A stretch of 64,000 nt of DNA from Anaerolineales bacterium (GCA_030680795.1 JAUXUL010000028.1:1-64000), one strand, 5' to 3'. Shown: positions 17,465 through 26,544, counted from the stretch's first letter. Numbers and translations are program-made. The notes: generated by a model from the sequence alone, not told the origin.

Positions 17465-18244
17465 CTACTCCTGCAAACTCCGCTGAAGCGGACTCGCCGC
17501 GTCCCAGCCGATTTTACGAAAGGAAAATATTATTTTCTCTTTAACATCTTCCATTGCGGGTGCGGGGTTGAGCAGGTCTGCAAGTGAAACAAGCGCTTCG
17601 TTCAAACCGCAGGCGATGATGCCATCCCAATATTCCATATCCGGGTTCACATTCAGCGCAAAGCCGTGACGTGAAATGCCGCGCGCATCCACTTTTACTC
17701 CGATGGCGGCGATCTTGGCTGGTTTCTCTTTGTCTTCAGGGCGGCAGCGCTGACAGCGTGAATGCACATCCGGCTGAACCCACACGCCGGTCAAGCCGGA
17801 GCGTTGACCTGCCGCGATCCCGAAGTGCATCAACGTCCCGATCAGCATTTTCTCCAACTTGCGGACGTAACCGACATAATCAGACCTGACAGGTCTGACC
17901 GAGTCGTCTTCCATAGCAGAAGTCTCATTTTGAGACCTGTCAGGTCTTAGTGGAACAAGAGGAATTAAAGGATATCCCACCAACTGCCCCGGCCCATGAT
18001 AGGTGACATCACCTCCGCGATCCACCCAGTGAATGGATATGCCTTTTTGCTTTAATTGTTTCCCGTCCCACAATAGATTTTCCACCTGGCCTCTTCTTCC
18101 AAATGTGTAGACGTGGGGATGTTCAAGCAAAAGCAAGGTTGGCGGACGTTTCCCCTCCGCAATTTCCGCCGCGTATTGATCCTGTAACTTCCAGGCGCGT
18201 TCGTATTCGATCAAACCGAGATCTTGAACAACAAGTTCTTGCAT
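17465..18244 (-). CDS. lipB: Octanoyl-[ACP]:protein N-octanoyltransferase
   Basis: 259 aa (family usually 210-235). It transfers octanoate from acyl-ACP to lipoyl domains, the first step of lipoate biosynthesis. Motifs: LLLEHPHVYTFGRRG, WVDRGGDVTYHGPGQLVGYP, the acylation lysine in PAKIAAIGVKV, SRHGFALNVNPDMEYWDGI and the catalytic cysteine in IACGL. All catalytic residues are present. Residues about 99-121 are an extra loop encoded by a repeat with two AGACCTGWCAGGTCT palindromes, and a second extra stretch (CQRCRPEDKEKP) lies before the lysine motif. No lipA is adjacent. The start lies next to a heptamer array that fills the gap to the oxidoreductase. Confidence 0.93.
   Translation of the reverse strand: MQELVVQDLGLIEYERAWKLQDQYAAEIAEGKRPPTLLLLEHPHVYTFGRRGQVENLLWDGKQLKQKGISIHWVDRGGDVTYHGPGQLVGYPLIPLVPLRPDRSQNETSAMEDDSVRPVRSDYVGYVRKLEKMLIGTLMHFGIAAGQRSGLTGVWVQPDVHSRCQRCRPEDKEKPAKIAAIGVKVDARGISRHGFALNVNPDMEYWDGIIACGLNEALVSLADLLNPAPAMEDVKEKIIFSFRKIGWDAASPLQRSLQE
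17882..17947. repeat. Double AGACCTG-CAGGTCT palindrome inserted in lipB
   Basis: Two 15-bp palindromes (17882-17896 and 17933-17947), which differ only at the centre, frame 36 bp. Together they add about 22 in-frame codons after LVGYPLIPLVPL, where other LipB proteins go directly to the YVRKLE helix. Confidence 0.75.
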
Positions 18245-18247
18245 GGC

Positions 18248-18311
18248 TCTTTACTCATTACCGATTACCCATCACGGAATACGTATTCCGTAATGCGTAA
18301 TCGGTAACTCA
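18248..18311. repeat. Heptamer array between lipB and the FAD oxidoreductase
   Basis: Units such as ATTACCG, ATTACCC, ATCACGG, AATACGT, ATTCCGT, AATGCGT, AATCGGT run without interruption through the whole gap and include the palindrome GGAATACGTATTCC. The array touches the stop of the oxidoreductase gene. Confidence 0.75.
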
Positions 18312-19703
18312 TCCAAAAATTCTTCTAAATAAATCTGACTCTAATAACCCGTTCGGGTCGCAGCGTTTTTTCAATTTCTTGAATTTTGCCAGCGTTTCTT
18401 TTCCGTAAAATATGAGCGCGGTTTCAGCTGTGGTTTCGCTGTTTTTTGCGAAATAAAATCTTCCACCGTTGGCAAGCACGATCTGGTCGAACTCCTGTAA
18501 CAGCGCATATAACTTTGCGCGGCTGCCCTCGCTCACTTTGAAATCCATGGCAAGTGAGAAACCATCCACGGCGTGGGTCAGCAAAAACTTATCAGGGCGG
18601 TGGCGTTTGGTTACGCCAAGATAGAAAGGCAGGCGGTTGCGGTGCGAAAGTTTCAGCATCTCCGTCCACGCGGATTCGGCGCTCTCTTTTGGCAGAAAGG
18701 ATTGATATTGGATCAAGCCGCTGCGACCGTAGGAAAGTTCCCAGTCGGGGATGTAATCCAGAAGAAAATGAAACGCCGCATGAGACTGCCGGAAGGTATG
18801 TTTTCTTAATGAAGCGATGTATTTCGCAGTGTTGACTCCCCATGTGCCCAGGTTATTCGTAAATGGTGATATAAAATAATATAGCAGCCCCTTTGGGAAA
18901 ACGCCAAAGATGCGCGGCGGTAAAATCTGATTCTTGATCTGCATCGTCTCCTGTGGATTTTTATCCTCGCCTTCTTGCAGATAGCGCGCGGCGTGGATCT
19001 GACCTCGCCCCAGAGATTTTCCGCCCGCGATCCCATCCATCCAGCCGACGATATAATCGTAATCGGGAGCGCCATCGCGCAGGCTGGAGAGTTGTCTGCC
19101 TAGATTCTGCACAGGCCACGCATCAACAGTTAGAAGTCCGGAATGGATGCGTTTCATCTGCAAGGTGATAGATGTAAAAATTCCAAGCATCCCCAATCCG
19201 CCGATCATGGCGTAAAACAAATCCGCATTCTTTTTTTGGGAGCAGGTGATCTCTGCGCCCGTCGGCAAAATAGCGGTGAACTCGATCACGTGCTCGCCAA
19301 TCGTGCCCATCTTGAAATTATTTTTGCCGTGAATATTTGCGGCCAGGCATCCGCCCAATGTGGTTTTCATGGTGCCTGAAACAACCGGCGGCCACCAGCC
19401 CTGCGGCTCGACTTTTTTCCAAAGCTGTTCCAATGTGACGCCGGGTTCGCAGCGTACCTGATCTTTGGCCTGATCCCACTTAATGATCCGGTTCATCGCT
19501 GACATATCGAGCGTGATCCCGCCGCCGTTCAAAGCGGCGTCGTTGTAACTGCGCCCTGCCCCTCGCGCCGTGACGGTCAGCTCCATCTGCTTTGCAAGTT
19601 TGAAGGCTGAATAAATTTCTTCGGCAGATTTGGGCTGGATGAGATAGGATGCCGCGCTGAGCGAATGTCCAAAGTTGTCGAGTTGGGTGAAAGTTTTTCG
19701 CAT
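18309..19703 (-). CDS. FAD-linked oxidase, DprE1-like
   Basis: 464 aa. The N-terminal FAD_binding_4 (PCMH) domain has TARGAGRSYNDAALN near residue 48, VSGTMKTTLGGCLAANIHGKN near 108 and GTIGEHVIEFT. The C-terminal half has YQSFLP and the DprE1-like FAKNS and DPNGLLESDLFRR tail. DprE1 oxidises decaprenylphosphoryl-ribose to the 2-keto intermediate. The next gene upstream is a DprE2-like SDR, so together they could epimerise a polyprenylphosphate pentose. No UbiA-type DprA partner is seen. Alternatives are other aldonolactone oxidases. The gene is separated from the SDR by 54 bp holding a hairpin. Confidence 0.78.
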   Translation of the reverse strand: MRKTFTQLDNFGHSLSAASYLIQPKSAEEIYSAFKLAKQMELTVTARGAGRSYNDAALNGGGITLDMSAMNRIIKWDQAKDQVRCEPGVTLEQLWKKVEPQGWWPPVVSGTMKTTLGGCLAANIHGKNNFKMGTIGEHVIEFTAILPTGAEITCSQKKNADLFYAMIGGLGMLGIFTSITLQMKRIHSGLLTVDAWPVQNLGRQLSSLRDGAPDYDYIVGWMDGIAGGKSLGRGQIHAARYLQEGEDKNPQETMQIKNQILPPRIFGVFPKGLLYYFISPFTNNLGTWGVNTAKYIASLRKHTFRQSHAAFHFLLDYIPDWELSYGRSGLIQYQSFLPKESAESAWTEMLKLSHRNRLPFYLGVTKRHRPDKFLLTHAVDGFSLAMDFKVSEGSRAKLYALLQEFDQIVLANGGRFYFAKNSETTAETALIFYGKETLAKFKKLKKRCDPNGLLESDLFRRIFG

Positions 19704-19714
19704 GGTTGTTTAAG

Positions 19715-19747
19715 AAACCCTAAAGGTCTTTAAGAACTTTAGGGTTT
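19715..19747. repeat. Inverted repeat AAACCCTAAAG ... CTTTAGGGTTT
   Basis: A perfect 11-bp inverted repeat between the SDR and DprE1-like genes. The same motif, extended to 15 bp per arm, forms the palindrome at 60297-60359, so it is a dispersed repeat, although it could also act as a weak attenuator here. Confidence 0.7.
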
Positions 19748-19757
19748 TTGGATGGAA

Positions 19758-20600
19758 TTAGAACGACATGCGGCGGAAGATCACCGACGGCACATGTTGA
19801 ATGATGAGCATGATCCAGCGCCAAATGGATGCCGTGTAGATCAGTTGTTTGCGTTGGCGCATGGCTTTGTAAATATCGTCTGCGGCTTTTTCGGGTGTGA
19901 TCGCAAATGGTGTCGCGCCCTGGGCGGCTTTGAGCATTTCAGTTTTTACGAAACCGGGTTTGACGGTTAACACGTTCACACCGTGACGTGAAAGCCGGTT
20001 GCGAAGCGCTTCGAGATAAGTCGTCAGCCCGGCTTTGGAGGTGTTATAGCCGGGGTTGGCAATCCGCCCGCGGTCACCGGCAACGGAGGAGATGCCGACG
20101 ATCTGTCCCGCTTTTGCATTTTGGAACATCTCTGCCACTGGGCTGAGCCAGGCCATTGCTCCGATCAGATTGACTTCGACCATTTTGCGGTCGCCTTCAA
20201 AGTTGTAGTTGTTCAGCCCGGGTGGGTAGTTGATGCCGGCCATGAAGACGATCAGGTCGAGGCCGCCGAGATCTGCAACGATCTTGCGCAGCAAGGCCGG
20301 CACTTCATCATAATTCGCCGCGTCATGTGCATAAGCCAGAGCGCGGGTTTCATTTAATGTTGAGTTGATTTCCTTGCAAAGCGTTTTTAGTTTACTTTTT
20401 CTGCGCGCGATCACGGCCAGGGTGTAGCCCTCTTTTACCAGTTTTTGGGCAAGGACGGCGCCGATCCCCTCGGATGCGCCGACGATGATCCCGCGTCGGC
20501 GTGGAGTCAGCGGCGTGGCAGGAGCAGGCTTGCCTTGCGGAGTCCCCGAAGGGGGAGTATGATCGAAGGGCTTGGGTGAGTCAGACACGGGAGACCTCAT
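19758..20600 (-). CDS. Short-chain dehydrogenase/reductase, DprE2-like
   Basis: 280 aa. The Rossmann motif is GIIVGASEGIGAVLAQKL near residue 39, and the catalytic set is SS in VGISSVAGDRG followed by YNTSK (Y-x3-K). VNVLTVKPGFVKTEM follows. It would reduce the keto sugar made by the DprE1-like partner, or act as an independent reductase. The first 30 residues (proline-rich, PPSGTPQGKPAPATPLTPRRR) look like an extension partly encoded by a repeat containing GAAGGGGGAGTATGATCGAAGG; the true start may lie at an internal codon near 20500. The C-terminus contains a hydrophobic segment (WRWIMLIIQHVPSVIF). Confidence 0.85.
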   Translation of the reverse strand: MRSPVSDSPKPFDHTPPSGTPQGKPAPATPLTPRRRGIIVGASEGIGAVLAQKLVKEGYTLAVIARRKSKLKTLCKEINSTLNETRALAYAHDAANYDEVPALLRKIVADLGGLDLIVFMAGINYPPGLNNYNFEGDRKMVEVNLIGAMAWLSPVAEMFQNAKAGQIVGISSVAGDRGRIANPGYNTSKAGLTTYLEALRNRLSRHGVNVLTVKPGFVKTEMLKAAQGATPFAITPEKAADDIYKAMRQRKQLIYTASIWRWIMLIIQHVPSVIFRRMSF

Positions 20601-20915
20601 AAAAAGTTTGAGAATGTCATTCTAACACAGTCCATTTATTGTCGAAAACAGACGCTGTAATTCATCAACCTCTTGTATAATGGTAAAAATTATATGTGAT
20701 TACCCACTGCAAAAAGGTCAAGAGCATAACTCAAAGCCGCCAAGATTCAAAGTCGCAAAGAGACTGCGCAGCGTGCGCTATTTGGCGGTAAAGTTTTCAA
20801 GATTTTCAAACCATATTTCAGATTTTCTATGCGTCTTTGCGCCTTCGTGTTAAGTTTATAGTTTTTGCAGTAGACTCATATGTTATACCGTATCAGTGAA
20901 TGATCCAAAGGATAT
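20601..20915. other. Intergenic region with CTTTGCG-type repeat copies
   Basis: It holds repetitive pieces such as CAAAGCCGCCAAGATTCAAAG and CGTCTTTGCGCCTTCGTG, similar to repeats at 35783-35840, and the divergent promoter space for the SDR and the GGDEF gene. AAAGGA precedes the GGDEF start by 6 bp. No gene was found. Confidence 0.45.
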
Positions 20916-22184
20916 ATGAATAATATAAATGAAGACCGGAACGACGTGTTCCATGGTGCCAGGGAAATCATTAACCAGGATGCTTCGATCCCACCTGAAG
21001 AAAAAGAAGGGATATTGAAATTAATTCAGATGTTGATTGAAGTCGCCGAAGCCTCTCCCTATCCACAAAATAAGAATAATCTAATAAAGATCTTTACCCA
21101 GGAGATCATTTACAAACATTCCCTGATGGTTCTGGTGAAACAGCAGGCGGATGAACTGGATGCCTTGAAAAGCATCGGCATGAATTTGACCTCCAGCCTG
21201 GACTTGCAGACTGTGCTTGATTCAGTAGTAACCGAGGCGCTCAGGCTGATAAAGAATGCGCACGCGGCCCACATTTATTTGTATTCACACGGGACTCTGG
21301 ATTTTGGAGCCTCCTTAAATATGGACGGTGTCAGGAACAAAGCCATTTCTGTGCTAAGGCCGCATGGTCTTACTTATTCTGTGGCAAACAGCGGCGAACG
21401 GATCATCGTTGAGGATCTTTCCCGTCATCCGCTTTATAAGGATACTCCTCCTGATTGGGCAGGTTCCATAATCGGTATTCCGCTCAAATTCAACAACTCC
21501 ATTGTTGGCGTAATGAATCTCTCGAGAACCATTTCGGGAGGTTTTACAATGGCTGAGTTGCGCCTGATCGGCTTGTTGGCAGAGAAGGCCGCAGCGGCGA
21601 TCTCGAATGCGAGTTTGCATAAAGTTGTATCCGGGCTGGCCAACACAGACAGTGTCACCGGCCTGCCCAACCGCCGTGCACTGGATGAACGCCTGCAGGA
21701 GGATATTCGCGTTGCAAAGCGTAATTCATCGCAATTTTCCGTGGTGATGATGGATCTGGATGGATTTAAAAATGTGAACGATACTTATGGACATGTTATT
21801 GGTGATGAGATCCTTCGCTCGCTTTTCAATTATCTCGCCGAAAATATCCGCCCCACAGACTTTCTCGCCCGCTATGGCGGTGATGAACTCACTTTGATCA
21901 CACGTGATGCAGACCAGGGTGTTGCCGAGATCGTTACGCAGAAGATCATTCAGTTGGTCAAGGATTACACTCCCCCCGTCCCAGAACATAAATATGCCAG
22001 GTTGGGTATTACAGGTGGCATTGCTTTGTATCCCACACACGCGCGCAATGCAGGCGATCTTTTGCGCGCGGCCGACACGGCCTTGTATCAAGCCAAAAAA
22101 CATCACCGCGGTTCATTCAGTATCGCAAGAGGGATGACGGGGGATTTAAATCCGATAACAGCTCCACGGTCTAATAAGAGTTGA
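20916..22184 (+). CDS. GAF domain diguanylate cyclase
   Basis: 422 aa. An N-terminal helical region (1-85) is followed by a GAF domain (about 95-240; ALRLIKNAHAAHIYLY, SIIGIPLKFNNSIVGVMNL) and a GGDEF domain (about 245-405) beginning DSVTGLPNRRALDERL. The active-site loop reads RYGGDEL near residue 320; GGDEL is a known active variant of GGDEF. An allosteric I-site RPTD lies five residues upstream of it, so feedback inhibition by c-di-GMP is possible. It makes c-di-GMP from two GTP in response to an unknown signal at the GAF domain. No EAL domain is attached. A terminator follows at 22200. Confidence 0.92.
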   Translation: MNNINEDRNDVFHGAREIINQDASIPPEEKEGILKLIQMLIEVAEASPYPQNKNNLIKIFTQEIIYKHSLMVLVKQQADELDALKSIGMNLTSSLDLQTVLDSVVTEALRLIKNAHAAHIYLYSHGTLDFGASLNMDGVRNKAISVLRPHGLTYSVANSGERIIVEDLSRHPLYKDTPPDWAGSIIGIPLKFNNSIVGVMNLSRTISGGFTMAELRLIGLLAEKAAAAISNASLHKVVSGLANTDSVTGLPNRRALDERLQEDIRVAKRNSSQFSVVMMDLDGFKNVNDTYGHVIGDEILRSLFNYLAENIRPTDFLARYGGDELTLITRDADQGVAEIVTQKIIQLVKDYTPPVPEHKYARLGITGGIALYPTHARNAGDLLRAADTALYQAKKHHRGSFSIARGMTGDLNPITAPRSNKS

Positions 22185-22199
22185 ACAATTCATTGGAAT

Positions 22200-22223
22200 G
22201 CCGCGCTTATGCGGCGTTTTTTT
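22200..22223 (+). terminator. Rho-independent terminator after the GGDEF gene
   Basis: GCCGC stem, GCTTAT loop, GCGGC stem, then G and a run of seven T. Confidence 0.75.
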
Positions 22224-22284
22224 CTTGCAACCAAAGAGATACACGCGGGGTTGTATTCATACAAAACCAAACGCAGGAGCCGAT

Positions 22285-23208
22285 ATGCCCCACAAAGTAA
22301 AACTCATTCTCAACCCCATGGCAGACATGGGACGCGCCTGGAAGACCGCCAATGACCTGCGTCCGATTGCGCAGGAGTTCAAAGGCGAATTGACCTGGAG
22401 TGGAACGGTCTACCCAACCCATGCAATTGAACTTGCCAAACAAGCCGTTGAAGAAGGCTGTGACCTGGTCATTGCGATTGGCGGGGATGGCACTGTCCAT
22501 GAAGTGATGAATGGTCTCATGCAGGTTCCTGAAAACAAACGGCCCATCATGGGCATTGTCCCCATCGGTTCAGGCAATGACTTTGCCTACTCCATGAGCA
22601 TCACCCAGAAATCCGCGCATGCACTTGCGCACGCGCTCAAAGCGGAGAATAGTCAACTGGTGGATATTGGCTTGATGACCGACGAACATGGCCGCAAGGA
22701 ATATTTTGATAACACCCTCGGCATCGGCTTTGACGCCGTCGTCACCATCCGTTCACATAAACTGCCCATTGTCAAAGGTTTTCTGATGTACCTCACGGCA
22801 GTTATTCAAACCATCATCTTAAATCACAATCCTGCCAAAGTGGTCATAGAAACAGATTCAGAAAAAATACAAGACGGCGTCCTCATGGTCACGCTCTGCA
22901 ATGGCCCGCGTGAAGGCGGCGGCTTTATGCTTTCGCCCAACTCACAGAACAACGACGGCAAAATGGAATATGTCATTGTCAACAAGGTTTCACGCCTCAT
23001 GATGTTCCGCCTCGTGCCTGAATTCATGCAAGGCACACACATGCGTTTCAAACAGGTCCGTATGGGCGAATTCAATAAATTAACCCTTTCTTCAGACCTC
23101 CCGCTTTACATCCACGCCGACGGTGAAATATTTACAAGTTTCGGAAGCAACCTTCGTAAAGTAAGTTTCGAAATTTTGCCAGGGGCTTTGAGAGTAGTTA
23201 AAGGCTAA
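22285..23208 (+). CDS. Diacylglycerol kinase family lipid kinase (YegS/DgkB-like)
   Basis: 307 aa. The DAGK catalytic domain has KLILNPMADMG at the N-terminus, AIGGDGTVHEVMNGL near residue 67 and VPIGSGNDFA near 95; GGDGT is the ATP-binding signature. The C-terminal beta domain contains PREGGGFMLSPNSQNNDGKMEY and HADGE. It phosphorylates diacylglycerol or a related lipid at the membrane. ATG 22285 is chosen over 22198 because AGGAG lies six bases before it, family proteins start here, and the upstream 87 bp include the terminator. Confidence 0.9.
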   Translation: MPHKVKLILNPMADMGRAWKTANDLRPIAQEFKGELTWSGTVYPTHAIELAKQAVEEGCDLVIAIGGDGTVHEVMNGLMQVPENKRPIMGIVPIGSGNDFAYSMSITQKSAHALAHALKAENSQLVDIGLMTDEHGRKEYFDNTLGIGFDAVVTIRSHKLPIVKGFLMYLTAVIQTIILNHNPAKVVIETDSEKIQDGVLMVTLCNGPREGGGFMLSPNSQNNDGKMEYVIVNKVSRLMMFRLVPEFMQGTHMRFKQVRMGEFNKLTLSSDLPLYIHADGEIFTSFGSNLRKVSFEILPGALRVVKG

Positions 23209-23209
23209 A

Positions 23210-23292
23210 ACCGTAAATACGTAGACACGCAAACAGGCAGGCAGGTACAATACGTGTGTACTTGTTTACCTGTTTACATTTGTACTTGTCTC
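23210..23292. repeat. Heptamer array between the lipid kinase and the XPB-like gene
   Basis: Units such as GTAAATA, CGTAGAC, ACGCAAA, CAGGCAG, then GTACTTG, TTTACCT, GTTTACA, TTTGTAC, TTGTCTC continue up to the ATG at 23293. The two halves are partly complementary, so the region could fold into a long hairpin. Confidence 0.65.
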
Positions 23293-24918
23293 ATGCCTGA
23301 CCTTTATCACAGCCTCCTCAAATACGATATTGGACATCTCCGCATCATTGCAGGATTATGGGGACTTGAACTCGACTCGCAGGATGCGGATTCGGCCGCC
23401 CAAGAACTCTCTGCCTCTCTTCTGGATCTTGAAGCTGTTACCGAAACAATGGACATTCTCCCCGCTGATGCGCGCACCGCCCTGACAACCCTCGTTGAGT
23501 CAGGCGGCAGGAGCGAGTGGGTGACTTTCGCCCGCAAGTATGGCGAGATGCGCGAGATGGGCGAGGCAAAACGAGACAGGGAACGTCCGCATCTAAAACC
23601 TATTTCGCCTGCGGAGACTCTCTTCTACCGCGGACTGCTTGCCAAAGCATTTTTCGACACCGAGAAAGGCGCGCAGGAATTCGCATACATTCCCGATGAT
23701 TTGTTTGAACTAATTAAACTTGAGATGCGCGAAGAATCATTCACGCCAAAAGAAGAACCGTTGGGCCGCCCTGCGGCTCCGGTTGAAAAAACATTTAAGA
23801 TCGCAGCATCAGACCGCGTGCTTGATGATGCGACAACCTATCTTGCCGCCTTGCGCACGGGTAGGTCACACTTCAAGCGTGACCTACAGGATTTATTAAC
23901 TTCAGCTGGGATTATCAAGAAGGATATTCCCCAAACCGAAGCGGTAAAAAAATTCCTCGAAGACTCCCGCCCCCAAGCATTGGACACGCTCTTCAAAGCC
24001 TGGCTCGATTCGCAAACCTTTGATGAATTACGATTACTTCCTGGCTTGGTCTGCGAGGGCGAGTGGCAGAACCAGCCTTTGGTCACACGCGGGTTTTTGA
24101 TGAATTTGGTTAATTCCATTCCATATAATAAATGGTGGAGTCTGCCCGCATTTCTGCGTGCAATCAAGGAAAAATATCCCGATTTCCAAAGACCCGCTGG
24201 CGATTATGACTCGTGGTTCATTAAACGCGAAGCGGATGGACAGTATTTGCGCGGTTTCGCCTATTGGGACTCAGTGGATGGCGCGCTGGTCAAATATTTT
24301 ATTCAAGTGCTGCATTGGTTGGGAAAGGTGGATCTGGCTTCGCCTGAGGAGGGGAAAGAGGCAACGGCGTTTCGGATTCATCCTTTTGCTCAAGACGGCG
24401 TCCCCGCCGCCGAGGACGGCGGCAAGAGCAAAGGAGTAGGTGGAAAAATCGTGGTCTCTTCCAACGGAAAAATTACAGTATCTCGATTCTTTTCACGAGC
24501 CGTGCGGTATCAAATTGCGCGGTTCTGTGAATGGGACGAAGATGGTCTCGATCACTCGGCCACCAATGAGTATGTTTACTCGGTCAACTCACAGTCTTTG
24601 AAGCGCGCCGGTCAGCAGGGATTAAAAACCGAGCAATTGCTTGCACTGCTGGTGAAATACACGAATAGCAATGTCCCGCCGGCTTTGGTGAAAGCGCTTA
24701 AACGCTGGGAGATGCACGGCAGCGAGGCGCGGGTGGAGAGTCTGCACCTGCTAAGAGTCAGCCAGCCCGAGGTTATGGAAGAGCTGCGAAGCTCGAAGGC
24801 AGGAAAATTTTTAGGTGAATTATTAAGTCCAACGGCGGTAGTGGTCAAGGAAGGAGCCATCCAAAAAGTAATGGCCGCTCTGGCGGAGTTGGGTTTGCTT
24901 GCGGAAGTAAGGGAGTAA
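23293..24918 (+). CDS. Helicase-associated (XPB/Ssl2 N-terminal-like) domain protein
   Basis: 541 aa from ATG 23293. No Walker motifs are present. Helical N-terminal part (LLKYDIGHLRIIAGLWGLEL), then winged-helix-like segments, and a C-terminal region with KIVVSSNGKITVSRFF, RYQIARFCEW and QGLKTEQLLALLVKYTNS, which resembles the Helicase_C_3/XPB-associated domain of stand-alone actinobacterial and Chloroflexota proteins. The molecular role is unknown; a nucleic-acid processing function is suggested by the family name only. Two palindromic repeats lie inside the frame, at about residues 189-198 and 363-380. A terminator follows directly. Confidence 0.6.
   Translation: MPDLYHSLLKYDIGHLRIIAGLWGLELDSQDADSAAQELSASLLDLEAVTETMDILPADARTALTTLVESGGRSEWVTFARKYGEMREMGEAKRDRERPHLKPISPAETLFYRGLLAKAFFDTEKGAQEFAYIPDDLFELIKLEMREESFTPKEEPLGRPAAPVEKTFKIAASDRVLDDATTYLAALRTGRSHFKRDLQDLLTSAGIIKKDIPQTEAVKKFLEDSRPQALDTLFKAWLDSQTFDELRLLPGLVCEGEWQNQPLVTRGFLMNLVNSIPYNKWWSLPAFLRAIKEKYPDFQRPAGDYDSWFIKREADGQYLRGFAYWDSVDGALVKYFIQVLHWLGKVDLASPEEGKEATAFRIHPFAQDGVPAAEDGGKSKGVGGKIVVSSNGKITVSRFFSRAVRYQIARFCEWDEDGLDHSATNEYVYSVNSQSLKRAGQQGLKTEQLLALLVKYTNSNVPPALVKALKRWEMHGSEARVESLHLLRVSQPEVMEELRSSKAGKFLGELLSPTAVVVKEGAIQKVMAALAELGLLAEVRE
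23861..23887. repeat. GTAGGTCAC palindrome inside the XPB-like gene
   Basis: A 27-bp palindrome, GTAGGTCAC on one arm and GTGACCTAC on the other, with one mismatch. A related copy is in dnaE (30289-30353). Confidence 0.75.
24384..24432. repeat. GCCGCCG/CGGCGGC palindrome inside the XPB-like gene
   Basis: TTTTGCTC ... GAGCAAA flanks a core with GACGGCG and GCCGCCGAGGACGGCGGC. It encodes QDGVPAAEDGGKSKGV, an insertion-like loop. The same core is present in dnaE at 29325-29363. Confidence 0.7.
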
Positions 24919-24955
24919 ATGGAAGTCATGGTGAATTCGTGACTTCCATTTTTTG
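24919..24955 (+). terminator. Rho-independent terminator
   Basis: ATGGAAGTCA and TGACTTCCAT form a perfect 10-bp stem followed by TTTTTG; it begins on the base after the stop codon. Confidence 0.85.
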
Positions 24956-24971
24956 TTAAGTCGCTATAATA

Positions 24972-25120
24972 ATTTTGTGAATGAGCTGGTGGTCGAGTAT
25001 ATCGAGCGATAGCGAGACCGTATCGAGACCACACAGATCAATTTTATGTTCATTATTTATGGGTGGTTTCGATACGCCCTTCGACGAACTCTCAGGGCTA
25101 CTCAACCACCATAGACAATA
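24972..25120. repeat. Dispersed repeat GGTGGTCGAGTA / TACGCCCTTCGACGAA
   Basis: The stretch from GAGCTGGTGGTCGAGTATATCG to GGGCTACTCAACCACC has ends that are inverted copies of each other. Parts (GGTCTCGATACGCCC, ACTCGACC) recur inside allH at 62218-62275, where they are translated. Confidence 0.65.
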
Positions 25121-25138
25121 CAAAATATAGGAGTTCCC

Positions 25139-26317
25139 ATGTCTAAAACAGATTGGATCCAGCAGGAGATTGAGGGCCTGAAATCGCAGGGACTGTATAA
25201 CAACATCCGCACGATTGGTTCGCCGCAGGGCGCATGGCTGAGCGTGGACGGAAAGAAGGTTTTGAATTTCTGCTCGAACAATTATTTGGGGTTGGCGAAT
25301 CATCCCGCGCTGATTGCGGCCGCGAAAAAAGCGACCGATGAAATGGGCGTGGGACCTGCCGCCGTGCGCTCGATAGCCGGGACGATGACCCTGCATGTTG
25401 AGTTGGAAAAGCGTCTCGCAGAATTCAAAGGCGTGGAAGCCGCGCTCACATTTCAATCGGGCTTTACTGCCAATCTTGCAACTGTGCCAGCCCTGGCGAG
25501 CAAGGAAGATGTGATCTTTTCAGACAAACTAAATCACGCATCCATTATTGATGGCTGTCGTTTATCAGGCGCGAAAATCATCGCGTATGAACACATTGAC
25601 GTGAAATCTTTGGAAGAACAGATCAAGGCGAATTTGAGTCAGTACCGCCGTGCGTTGATCATCACGGACGGCGTCTTCAGCATGGACGGTGACATTGCGC
25701 CCCTGCCCGATATTTATGAAGTGGCGAAGAAGTACGATATTCTTTTGATGGTGGATGACGCGCACGGCGAAGGCGTGCTTGGCAAAGGCGGACGCGGTAT
25801 TGTTGATCACTTCGGTTTGCACGGCAAAGTGGATGTGGAAGTTGGTACGATGTCCAAGGCTTTTGGCGTGGTGGGTGGAATCGTCGCGGGCAAAGCGGTC
25901 ATCATTGAATGGCTGCGTCAGCGCGGACGCCCGTTCCTGTTCTCGTCAGCAGTCACTGTGCCAGATGCGGCGGCTTGCCTCGCGGCGGTGGACTTGCTCG
26001 AAGACTCCACTCAACTCGTGGATAAACTTTGGGATAACGCCAATTATTTCAAAGCCGAAATGAAGACCCTCGGATTCAATACAGGCGTAAGTGAGACACC
26101 CATCACCCCGGTCATGCTCGGCGAAGCGCCACTCGCGCAGCAATTCAGCCGCGAGTTATTTGACGCAGGCGTCTTCGCCATGGCGCTTGGATTTCCAACC
26201 GTGCCGCAAGGCAAGGCACGCATTAGAGTTATGATCTCCGCCGCACATTCGAAGGATGATCTGGATAAAGGTTTGGCGGCGTTTAAGAGTGTGGGGAAGA
26301 AATTGCGTGTAATTTAG
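25139..26317 (+). CDS. kbl: Glycine C-acetyltransferase (2-amino-3-ketobutyrate CoA ligase)
   Basis: 392 aa alpha-oxoamine synthase family, PLP-dependent. Motifs: [13 protein letters not shown] near residue 43, [44 protein letters not shown] and the PLP lysine in GTMSKAFG near residue 240. Kbl converts 2-amino-3-ketobutyrate and CoA to glycine and acetyl-CoA. The family also contains serine palmitoyltransferase and KAPA synthase; the SIAGT and HGEGVLG signatures favour Kbl. Threonine dehydrogenase (tdh) is not adjacent. GGAG lies seven bases before ATG. The protein is soluble and of normal length. Confidence 0.88.
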   Translation: MSKTDWIQQEIEGLKSQGLYNNIRTIGSPQGAWLSVDGKKVLNFCSNNYLGLANHPALIAAAKKATDEMGVGPAAVRSIAGTMTLHVELEKRLAEFKGVEAALTFQSGFTANLATVPALASKEDVIFSDKLNHASIIDGCRLSGAKIIAYEHIDVKSLEEQIKANLSQYRRALIITDGVFSMDGDIAPLPDIYEVAKKYDILLMVDDAHGEGVLGKGGRGIVDHFGLHGKVDVEVGTMSKAFGVVGGIVAGKAVIIEWLRQRGRPFLFSSAVTVPDAAACLAAVDLLEDSTQLVDKLWDNANYFKAEMKTLGFNTGVSETPITPVMLGEAPLAQQFSRELFDAGVFAMALGFPTVPQGKARIRVMISAAHSKDDLDKGLAAFKSVGKKLRVI

Positions 26318-26373
26318 TTTGGTGGTTGAGGGGCGAAGGTGGTTTTGATATATGGTAAAATCTCGTCCGCATT

Positions 26374-26458
26374 GGAGGGATGGCCGAGCGGCTGAAGGCG
26401 CATGTCTTGAAAACATGTTTGGGTCACACCAACGTGGGTTCGAATCCCACTCCCTCCG
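26374..26458 (+). tRNA. tRNA-Ser (anticodon TGA)
   Basis: The acceptor stem GGAGGGA pairs with TCCCTCC, discriminator G. The anticodon loop CTTGAAA holds TGA. A long variable arm (class II) and a T-arm GTGGG-TTCGAAT-CCCAC are present. The CCA is not encoded. Confidence 0.95.
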
Positions 26459-26459
26459 C

Positions 26460-26537
26460 TGGATTTACGATTGCCGATTTTGAATTGACGATTAGTTAAT
26501 CGTGTAAAATCGTAAATCTAGGGTCGTAAATCGTCAT
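26460..26537. repeat. Heptamer array between the two tRNA genes
   Basis: Units ACGATTG, CCGATTT, TGAATTG, ACGATTA, GTTAATC, GTGTAAA, then ATCGTAAATC repeats. Its two halves are partly complementary. Any promoter for the second tRNA would lie in it. Confidence 0.65.
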
Positions 26538-26544
26538 TTGAATT

